Positions 7,517 through 14,289 of a stretch of DNA of 64,000 bases are shown piece by piece; position 1 is the first letter of the stretch; each line of letters begins with the position of its first letter. The notes under the pieces are model-generated. The model was not told the DNA's origin, searched no databases, and saw only the letters and a list, made by a program, of their open reading frames with translations. Made by a program: the position numbers and the translations under genes. The stretch comes from JAPPLB01 sp965208945 (GTDB lineage Bacteria; Acidobacteriota; Terriglobia; Bryobacterales; UBA6623), in contig OZ242366.1 in NCBI GenBank assembly GCA_965208945.1, forward strand, positions 4,464,001 through 4,528,000. Direction: 5' to 3'.

Positions 7517-8155
7517 ATGAGCAAACACGGAACCCGTACGCCTGACACGGGGGACGGTCAAGAGGAAACGATTTCCGGGGAGGTCGTGGACCAGCAGGCT
7601 GAGGATAAACCGGCGACGGAAGAAGCGTTGCGGGAGGCCGAGCCGGAATCGGCCGCGCCAGCCGGCCCGGCGACCAAAGACCTGCCCATTGACGAAGGCA
7701 CCACGTCTCCGCGGGACGCGGAGCAACCGAAGGATATTTCCGACCAGGCAGAGGCCGGCCCCGCCGATGCAGCGGACCCGCAAGAGGGATCTGCCCCCAA
7801 GACGAAGACCGTTTTTTGTGTCGCCTGCGGTGCGGAGATGGACCGGAGCGACAAGTTTTGCCACGCCTGCGGTTGGGACCGCCGCGTCCCGCCCACACCA
7901 CCTCCTCAACGGCCCGTAGACCCCAACCCCTCGCCCTACAACCGTCTGGCCGCACTCCTGCTTTGCCTGATTCTAGGATTCCTGGGGTTGCACCGCTTCT
8001 ACGTCGGCAAGGTCGGCACGGGGCTGCTTTGGCTGTTTACGCTGGGCTTCCTTTCCATCGGAGTGATCTTCGATCTCGTCCTGATCTCAACGGGCGAGTT
8101 CCGCGACGCCGAACAACGGCGCGTGTTGCGCTGGGCCGACCCGCAAGTCGGCTAG
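7517..8155 (+). CDS. Zinc-ribbon and TM2 domain membrane protein
   Basis: 212 residues in three parts. Residues 1-95 are a low-complexity, acidic Glu/Ala/Pro-rich segment. About 98-125 is a double CxxCG zinc ribbon (CVACGAEM and CHACGWD). About 140-200 is a TM2 domain with two membrane helices and the diagnostic GLHRFYVGKVGTGLLWLFTLG. TM2 proteins are widespread membrane proteins of unknown biochemical role; the ribbon suggests metal binding or protein contacts on the cytoplasmic side. GAGAGGCG precedes the ATG. The gene is monocistronic, just after repeat A4. The function of this architecture is not known. Confidence 0.88.
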   Translation: MSKHGTRTPDTGDGQEETISGEVVDQQAEDKPATEEALREAEPESAAPAGPATKDLPIDEGTTSPRDAEQPKDISDQAEAGPADAADPQEGSAPKTKTVFCVACGAEMDRSDKFCHACGWDRRVPPTPPPQRPVDPNPSPYNRLAALLLCLILGFLGLHRFYVGKVGTGLLWLFTLGFLSIGVIFDLVLISTGEFRDAEQRRVLRWADPQVG

Positions 8156-8242
8156 TTTTGCTTTTCTCCTACGCCTTGGAATGGCTCCTTCTTGTAGCGG
8201 GTTGCAACGTGAAGTAACGTTGAGCGAAGCCGAAGCCGTTCT

Positions 8243-8272
8243 CGGTACTACACGGGGTTTCACTACGGACTG
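8243..8272 (+). repeat. Repeat family F, copy 1 (30 bp)
   Basis: CGGTACTACACGGGGTTTCA followed by CTACGGACTG. It differs at only three positions from 47145-47174. It abuts the stop codon of the hypothetical gene at 8273. Confidence 0.6.
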
Positions 8273-8656
8273 TCAAGCAGTCTTCTTTGGTGCGTATGCC
8301 GCGAAGAGTTCGGCAAAGAGGTAGAACTTGAACATCGGCGTGGTCTCTCCCACGCCCCAGCGATGGGCTTTCCACTCGACGCGCAGGTAGCGGACCTCGG
8401 GGCTCGCATCGAGCGGGCAAAGGATCTGGTAAGTTCCGGCGTAGAATTTCTGTGGGAAGGAGCGAATCGGTTTCTCGCCCCACTCCTCGCCGTCCTCTGA
8501 GCCCCAGATGGCAATGTCCAAACTCTCTTGCTCGACGATATCGAGAATGCCGAGAGTCAGCAGGAGCCTGTGGCCGGCGGATTCGCCGAGGTCGATCGGG
8601 TCCGTTGTGCCATTGGAATCAATCGTTGTTTCAGGGACGAGAAACGCGGGGAGCAT
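8273..8656 (-). CDS. Hypothetical protein, beta-rich
   Basis: 127 residues from ATG 8656 (MLPAFLVPETTIDSNG). There is no signal peptide or membrane helix. The pattern of alternating hydrophobics and the stretch VRYLRVEWKAHRWG suggest a small beta-sandwich, such as those of virion or carbohydrate-binding-like proteins, but I do not recognise the family. An in-frame ATG ten codons upstream (8686) is made by the end of repeat A5, and I consider it spurious. Lowest certainty among the full-length genes here: it could be a conserved hypothetical or a remnant. Its stop abuts a family F repeat. Confidence 0.55.
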   Translation of the reverse strand: MLPAFLVPETTIDSNGTTDPIDLGESAGHRLLLTLGILDIVEQESLDIAIWGSEDGEEWGEKPIRSFPQKFYAGTYQILCPLDASPEVRYLRVEWKAHRWGVGETTPMFKFYLFAELFAAYAPKKTA

Positions 8657-8675
8657 CGAGGATACCTTGTTGGGC

Positions 8676-8859
8676 CTGGACTGCATCTCTCACTGGCCGA
8701 CAGCCGAAGCACGAAATAGGACCGCCATGACTTCGTTGCGCTTGCTTGCCGTGCTCGATGTACGGTCAAGCGCATCCGCGCTCGACAAGCGGCTCGCGCT
8801 GCGTTCTGACGGCCCTCTCACGCACTTTGCATCGCCGCGTAGTGAGAAATGAAGCCTGA
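8676..8859 (+). repeat. Family A copy A5, diverged
   Basis: It keeps the layout (CTGCATCTCTCAC at the left, CTTCGTTGCGCTTGCTTGCC, GACGGCCCTCTCACGCAC, GTGAGAAATGAAGCC at the right). The IS110 target has decayed to TACGGTCAAGCGCATCC. Confidence 0.75.
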
Positions 8860-9052
8860 TCTGAAGAAGCCCCATTGTAGCAGCAGCTTCCAGGCCGCAG
8901 CACAGGGCTGATAGGATTCCTCTTGCAAGCTCGATCCGGCCGAGGTAAACACGCACGCGGCGCGTTGCCGCTGGCATTCATGGGCGCTCCGTTGGTCGTT
9001 CGTTACAATAGCGTGAGCGGCGGCGGCGTCATGCCGCCACGGCCGCCGGCCT

Positions 9053-9141
9053 GCTGGAGTGGCGGAACTGGCAGACGCACTGGACTCAAAATCCAGCGCC
9101 CTTCACTGGGCATGTGGGTTCGACCCCCACCTCCAGCACCA
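9053..9141 (+). tRNA. tRNA-Leu, anticodon CAA
   Basis: The acceptor arms GCTGGAG (9053-9059) and CTCCAGC (9131-9137) pair perfectly and are followed by A and an encoded CCA. The anticodon stem CTGGA/TCCAG encloses the loop CTCAAAA, giving anticodon CAA for UUG. The T arm GTGGGTTCGACCCCCAC is standard, and the long variable arm (GCGCCCTTCACTGGGCAT region) is the class II feature of tRNA-Leu. No integrase or attachment-site duplication was noticed nearby. Confidence 0.95.
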
Positions 9142-9182
9142 TGATTCCAAAAGACTTGTATCGCGGGTCTTGAAGCAGCCTG

Positions 9183-10607
9183 TCAGTTGGCGGGTTGTGA
9201 ACGCGAATACTCGTACTCGACATTGCCGTCGACGGCGTGGAAGCGGAAGGTCAGGGTGCTTTGATCTGCTTCGAGCTTGGCGCTGACGGCCAGGAAGCCG
9301 CCGAGCTCGCGGTGGAATTGATGGTATTCGGGGTCGAAACCGGGGGAGCCGCCGGCATGGTTGTCACTGGCCGGGCCGCTCGAGAATTCGTGGAGCCCGG
9401 TCTTGGGGTGGATCGAGTGGTACTGCCAGTGGCGGTCTCCACAGGCGACGAAGAAGTTCTCCGGCATGTGCTCTTTGACGAAGCCGCGGAACTCGTCGCC
9501 CTCGTGGGTGAAGTTGTCGTTCGAATGATTGTCGTGCTTGTTTTCGCGGTCGGGGCCGACGATGGGAGTCGGACTGACCAGGATTTTCCAGTCGGCATCG
9601 CTGGCCAGCAGGGTTTCCTTGAGCCATCGCTTCTGTTCGGCTCCCCAGATGGTCTTGTCGGGTCCGTCGGGATCGGTGTTGGGTGAGCGGAAGTCGCGTC
9701 CTTCGGTGAACCAGACCTGCAGGCCCTTGCCCCAGCGGAAAGTGCGGTAGGGCTTTTCGCTCATGGGGAGCTGCTCGCGGTAGACCCGCAGGCCTTCTTC
9801 AAAATTGAAAGTTCCCATGACGTCGACCTGTTGGTTCGGCCAGCCGTCGTTGAAGAAGGTGTCATGGTCGTCCTTTTCCCAGTAGCCGGGAACTTGCAGA
9901 TGGAAGGAGATCGCCTTCGGGTAGCTGTACATGCGGTGCCAGTGATATCGGGCGAGATCGATGTTGGTGGCGCGTGGGTCGTCGCTGTCGTAGTAGACGG
10001 TGTCGCCGGTCGGGACGAGAAATTTCGGCTCGAGAGCGGCCATGGCGTCGTAGAACATGTATCCGTCAGGATGGTCAGCGGAGACATACTTCTGGCCCGT
10101 CATCACGGTGAACGTGACGTCGCCGTATTGGCCGGGGGGCGGGGCGGTTTCGAATCGTCCCCTGAGCGGTTGGTGGAGTGGCGCTCCTTCCGGACCGGCG
10201 GTTTCGGCTGAGTAGTGATATGCGGTGGCGGGTTCGAGGCCGGTGAGCAGAAAGTGGTGAGTGTAGTCATGTTCGGCGGAGACGGCGACCCAGTCGGTCT
10301 CGACCGCGTCGCTCAGGTCTTCCGAGGTCCCGTACCGGAGGCGAACTTGACCGAGCGCCCCCGGGGCGCTGCCCTCCAGGTCACGGGGCTTCAGTTCGGG
10401 GTCGAGGGGCTGGACGCGGCCTCGGCGCTCGATCCCGTCACGGCGGCGCTCGGCTTTCTCAGTGACACGCATCCAGACAATAGCGGAGGTGTCGGATACC
10501 TCGCCAACCTTGACGCCGGTGGCTTGCCGTGATTCCGAAATGGTTTCGATGCGGTCACCGCAGGCCGAGAGGACGAGCAGGACCATGAAGGGGAAGAGCC
10601 GATTCAT
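9183..10607 (-). CDS. PhoD-like alkaline phosphatase/metallophosphatase lipoprotein
   Basis: 474 residues. MNRLFPFMVLLVLSAC is a lipoprotein signal with lipobox LSAC, so the protein is probably anchored in an outer or cytoplasmic membrane leaflet. It has an N-terminal fibronectin-like domain (about 40-165; FLLTGLEPATAYHYSAET) and a PhoD metallophosphatase domain with GDTVYYDSDD, WEKDDHDTFFNDG and CGDRHWQYHS. PhoD enzymes hydrolyse phosphodiesters with Fe/Ca or related metals. I chose ATG 10607 because it begins the signal sequence. It is transcribed alone, away from tRNA-Leu. The substrate is unknown; Acidobacteriota and Planctomycetota carry many diverged paralogues. Confidence 0.88.
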   Translation of the reverse strand: MNRLFPFMVLLVLSACGDRIETISESRQATGVKVGEVSDTSAIVWMRVTEKAERRRDGIERRGRVQPLDPELKPRDLEGSAPGALGQVRLRYGTSEDLSDAVETDWVAVSAEHDYTHHFLLTGLEPATAYHYSAETAGPEGAPLHQPLRGRFETAPPPGQYGDVTFTVMTGQKYVSADHPDGYMFYDAMAALEPKFLVPTGDTVYYDSDDPRATNIDLARYHWHRMYSYPKAISFHLQVPGYWEKDDHDTFFNDGWPNQQVDVMGTFNFEEGLRVYREQLPMSEKPYRTFRWGKGLQVWFTEGRDFRSPNTDPDGPDKTIWGAEQKRWLKETLLASDADWKILVSPTPIVGPDRENKHDNHSNDNFTHEGDEFRGFVKEHMPENFFVACGDRHWQYHSIHPKTGLHEFSSGPASDNHAGGSPGFDPEYHQFHRELGGFLAVSAKLEADQSTLTFRFHAVDGNVEYEYSRSQPAN

Positions 10608-10690
10608 GGCGGGGATTCTAACAAAGGCTTGGCGCGGTGCGTTTCGAGACAGTGATTCGTCCAAACAGGTTGGTCAAACGTCTTTTCACT

Positions 10691-10874
10691 AAAGCTGCAT
10701 TTCTCACCACGCGGCGAGGCGAAGTGGGTGAGAGGGCCGTCAGGACGAGGCGCGAGCCGCTTGGCGCGCGCAGGCGTACTTGAACAGTACGTTGAGCACG
10801 GCAAGCAAGCGCAACGAAGTCCTGACGGTCGTATCGCGTGCTTCGACCGTCGGGTGGTGAGAAATGCAGGTTAA
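10691..10874 (-). repeat. Family A copy A6, the only inverted copy
   Basis: Reads as the reverse complement of the other copies, with both termini, the 9-bp GC stem region (GCGCGCG) and an intact target GGCGTACTTGAACAGTA (10773-10789). It lies in the gap between the PhoD-like gene and the transglycosylase; 10875-11064 shows nothing else recognisable. Confidence 0.85.
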
Positions 10875-11064
10875 AGCTGCCTTTGGGGCAACTATGCGTT
10901 GCTTGATGACTCCGATCAGCGCTGCCACAAGTTGTTGGCGTGGCAGGCCGGCGGACACGATATGTTGCCTATCTTGTCGGATAGCGAACGCCGGAACAGT
11001 GCCGTGAAGCCTCGGCAAAGGTTAACCTGTTGAAAGGAAACTGGTTGCCTTCAGAACATTCACT

Positions 11065-11763
11065 ATGATATTGTTTTATAAGCATTGGGCGATCGGTTTG
11101 GGGCTGTTGCTTCTGGCGCCTTCTATCTTGGGGGCCGGGGGCATGTCTCAAGGGTCGTCCAGGGTTCGCCGGTACGAGGTTCGTGAGGACGCCGAGACGG
11201 GGCGATTGACGAGGGTCACGTCGCTGGTTCGGCGTTCAACGCAGACTTCGGGCGGATCGGCTGGCGCAGCAGGGAGTACGGTTGTCCAAGGTCGCACGGT
11301 TGTAGATATTGATTTCCTGGTGCAAAAAGTCGGCCTCCGGCACAACGTGGATACGGACTTGATTCACGCGGTGATCCGGCAGGAGAGCAACTATGACGTG
11401 TTCGCTGTCTCCGTCAAGGGGGCATGCGGGCTGATGCAGTTGATGCCCGGAACCGCGTTGCGGTTCGGGGTGAAAGACATTTTCGATCCCGCAGAAAATG
11501 TCGAGGGCGGAGTGAAGTATCTCCGTCATCTCATGGACCGGTATGAAGGCGATCGCATACGGGCCTTGGCGGCTTATAACGCCGGTGAAGGCGCCGTTGA
11601 TCGATATGGCGGTGTCCCACCGTATCGAGAGACGGAAGACTATGTCGACCGCGTGCGTCGATGGTACGGGTCCTTGGGTGGTATCTCGGACGAGGTTCCC
11701 GAAGAGGATCGCGTAACTCTTAGCGTGGACCCAGACGGAACTCTCGTTTTCGAGATGCGTTGA
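11065..11763 (+). CDS. Lytic transglycosylase, SLT family
   Basis: 232 residues with an N-terminal signal/anchor (WAIGLGLLLLAPSILGAGG). The SLT domain (about 85-205) shows the catalytic Glu in VIRQESNYDVFAVS, GACGLMQLMPGTALRFGV and the conserved ALAAYNAGEGAVDRYGGVPPY. It cleaves the MurNAc-GlcNAc bond of peptidoglycan to give 1,6-anhydro ends. It is followed after 10 bases by the amidase gene, so the two wall hydrolases are probably co-expressed, for wall remodelling or daughter-cell separation. The C-terminal 30 residues are acidic and unique. Confidence 0.93.
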   Translation: MILFYKHWAIGLGLLLLAPSILGAGGMSQGSSRVRRYEVREDAETGRLTRVTSLVRRSTQTSGGSAGAAGSTVVQGRTVVDIDFLVQKVGLRHNVDTDLIHAVIRQESNYDVFAVSVKGACGLMQLMPGTALRFGVKDIFDPAENVEGGVKYLRHLMDRYEGDRIRALAAYNAGEGAVDRYGGVPPYRETEDYVDRVRRWYGSLGGISDEVPEEDRVTLSVDPDGTLVFEMR

Positions 11764-11773
11764 AGAGCCGGTT

Positions 11774-13903
11774 ATGTCGATGTTCCGGCAGATACGTCCG
11801 GGCGACTGCGTCCGGGCGGCGGGAATGCTGGCGCTGCTCTGTGCGCCGCTGTCTGCCTTCGCCGCGAAGACGGGCGGACCCGTGTCCGCTGCATACTCCT
11901 ACGCCGAGCTTCTGCTCGATGACCTGCGATCGGTTCCCAGCTACGAGTTGGGTCCGAAACAGTATTTGTTGGTGATCGGTGCTTTCGAGAAGGTTGCCAA
12001 AACAAATCCGAAGCATCCAAAGAATGACCACGGCCTGTTCGTCACCGGCGAACTGTATGAGGAACTGAGCGAGCGCTTCAAAAATCCGTCGCACCGCGAC
12101 AAGGCAGTAAGCACTTTCCGTGCGCTCGCCGCCCGGTTCCCGAAAAGCTCCTTCAGGTCAAAGGCGGTGGCTTTATTGCGCGGGATGGGAATAGATATTC
12201 CCACGAAGCACGAGGCCGCCCCCGAGCCGGTGCCGGTCAAGGAAACGGGAGGGAAGATCCCGCTTCCCGTAGAGTTTCGTTTGACGGAGCAGCGGACTGG
12301 GCGCCATGCGGTGCTGCGCCGGATACGGCATTGGTCGCAGAAGGACTACACGCGCGTCGTCATCGAATTGGACGGCGCGACTGATATTCGTTACGACCGC
12401 ATTCAAGGACCTGAGCGGTTGTTCTTCGATTTTGTCAATGCGCGGCTCGATCCCTCGCTGCGGCCCACCTCGACGATCGAGATCGAGGACGGCCTGGTGC
12501 AGCGTGTTCGCGCCGGTCAGAATCATCGCGAAGTGGCGCGGGTGGTTTTTGACCTTGATTTTCAGGCGAACTTTACAACGTCGTGGCTCACCAACCCTCC
12601 GCGGCTGGTCGTCGAGATGCACCGGCGACCGCAGCAGGTGCCGGCTGGGAATCCGGTTGCGGCGCCAGTCCGGCAGGTGGCAAACAAGGCCGAAGAGCGC
12701 TCCGAAGAAGATCTGATTGCTTCGGTGAAGGCAGTGGAGGCGATTTCACCAACTCCCAGCGACGGGCTTGCCCAACCAGATTCGCAAGATAGCGCCTTGG
12801 TAGATCAGGACAGCGAGCCGCTCGAAACCAGAGAGTTCGGCGGGCGACCGAGTGTAACGTCGGAGGAGATCATCCCGGCTTTCTTGGAAGCAGCCTCGGC
12901 GAGACCGATGCGAGAGAGATTCGAGCCGGTTCTTGTGGAACCGCCTATCTCGACGAAGCGCGCGTTGGAGGCGGAGCCGCCGCCGGTTGTGGCCGAGTCG
13001 TCAGTCGGGCAAGCGAAGGTTGATCTCGGCTTGCGGCAAGAACAGATCGTGCTGGCGAAACTCGTGCCACCGGCCGCTCCGAAACCGGCGGCCGCAATAA
13101 ACACGCTGCCGTCTGTGCTCGACCTTCCATCGCCGAAGCCGGCCAAGGCGACCAGCTCGGGCACGAGAAACCTGATCCGGACACTGGGGCTCAAGGTAGG
13201 CAAGGTGGTAATCGATCCGGGTCATGGCGGGCACGACACAGGCGCGGTCGGGGCGGGCAAGCTCCGCGAGAAGGATCTGGTCAACGACTTGGCGCAACGG
13301 CTGGGCAGTCTGATCGAAGAGCGGCTTGGCAGCGAAGTCATCTATACACGCACGGATGACCGCTTCGTTCCACTGCGCGAACGGACGCGTTTGGCAAATC
13401 GCGTACAGGCCGATCTATTCATTTCCATCCACGCGAACTCGGCACGGCAGCGGTCCGTTCGAGGCATCGAGACCTATTACCTCAATCTGACGACAGATTC
13501 CTGGGCGATGGCGGTGGCGGCTCGCGAGAATGCGGCCGCCGAGCGTTCGGTTCATGAGTTGGAGGGCCTCGTTGCCAAGATCACGCGCAACGAGAATCTT
13601 TCCGAGTCTCGTGAATTCGCCTCAAAAGTGCAATCGGCGCTTTACGGCACTCTTTCCAAGCAGACACGAGGCTTGCGCGACCGGGGCGTTCGCAAAGCAC
13701 CGATGCTGGTGCTGATGGATGCGAAAATGCCGGCCGTGCTGGCCGAAGTTTCCTTCCTGAGCAATACCACTGACGAAAAACTGCTCAAGACCAGCGCCTA
13801 CCGTGACAAAGTGGCAGAGGCGCTTTTCAAGGGTATCTCGTCCTATGCCGAAACGCTGAGCTCCATTTCCGAGAAAAGCATTACGACCGCCGGTTTGGAC
13901 TGA
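11774..13903 (+). CDS. N-acetylmuramoyl-L-alanine amidase with AMIN domain
   Basis: 709 residues. There is an N-terminal signal (AAGMLALLCAPLSAFA). A helical segment (about 30-130) resembles tetratricopeptide-like periplasmic domains (ALAARFPKSSFRSKAV). The AMIN domain (about 165-285) targets septal peptidoglycan, then comes a long Pro/Glu-rich linker (290-465). The C-terminal Amidase_3 domain (about 472-695) shows the zinc motif VVIDPGHGGHDTGAVG, a second metal-ligand region and LFISIHANSA. It cleaves the amide between MurNAc and L-Ala. It follows the transglycosylase in an apparent operon. AmiC-type enzymes with an AMIN domain act at the division site. Here the linker is unusually long. Confidence 0.93.
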   Translation: MSMFRQIRPGDCVRAAGMLALLCAPLSAFAAKTGGPVSAAYSYAELLLDDLRSVPSYELGPKQYLLVIGAFEKVAKTNPKHPKNDHGLFVTGELYEELSERFKNPSHRDKAVSTFRALAARFPKSSFRSKAVALLRGMGIDIPTKHEAAPEPVPVKETGGKIPLPVEFRLTEQRTGRHAVLRRIRHWSQKDYTRVVIELDGATDIRYDRIQGPERLFFDFVNARLDPSLRPTSTIEIEDGLVQRVRAGQNHREVARVVFDLDFQANFTTSWLTNPPRLVVEMHRRPQQVPAGNPVAAPVRQVANKAEERSEEDLIASVKAVEAISPTPSDGLAQPDSQDSALVDQDSEPLETREFGGRPSVTSEEIIPAFLEAASARPMRERFEPVLVEPPISTKRALEAEPPPVVAESSVGQAKVDLGLRQEQIVLAKLVPPAAPKPAAAINTLPSVLDLPSPKPAKATSSGTRNLIRTLGLKVGKVVIDPGHGGHDTGAVGAGKLREKDLVNDLAQRLGSLIEERLGSEVIYTRTDDRFVPLRERTRLANRVQADLFISIHANSARQRSVRGIETYYLNLTTDSWAMAVAARENAAAERSVHELEGLVAKITRNENLSESREFASKVQSALYGTLSKQTRGLRDRGVRKAPMLVLMDAKMPAVLAEVSFLSNTTDEKLLKTSAYRDKVAEALFKGISSYAETLSSISEKSITTAGLD

Positions 13904-14039
13904 GCTCGGTGACGTCGATCGCCAGCGTGAGAACTTGGTGCATGACCTCGTTTTCTCCGTATACGGTAACGGCCTGCTCATCTGGCGACTGAAGCAACTC
14001 CCCCATTTCTCGATTGCTCGAACTTTCTGGGAAAGGCAT
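13881..14039 (-). CDS. Possible small protein of 52 residues
   Basis: An open frame from ATG 14039 to TAA 13881 in the 386-bp gap after the amidase. It reads MPFPESSSNREMGELLQSPD and continues with a fairly protein-like EQAVTVYGENEVMHQVLTLA. It overlaps the amidase 3' end by 23 bases in convergent orientation and lacks a clear ribosome site. It may be real or chance; the gap holds nothing else I recognise. Confidence 0.25.
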   Translation of the reverse strand: MPFPESSSNREMGELLQSPDEQAVTVYGENEVMHQVLTLAIDVTELSPNRRS

Positions 14040-14289
14040 TGCTTTGTCCCGGTTCTTATACCGTCAGCTCGTTGCAGGGGAGAGTGCGCCCCAGGATGCC
14101 GCACCCACGGTAAGCGTTGCGTTATCCGATAACCGTGCAGAAGAAGTGCTTCTTGCATCAGGAACCCCTCGGTTCAACAGTCGAGGCAATTGAGACCGGC
14201 GGTGGTTGGCGGATTGCATGCCGGGTGGGGGGATTGGCCGGTGGGCCGACGGTCGAGTTCAACGGTAAACTGTAAGTCCGCCCAGCATC

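Noticed and set aside
9053..9141. tRNA-Leu as an integration site for a genomic island
   Set aside because: No integrase gene and no repeat of the tRNA 3' end were seen in the window.
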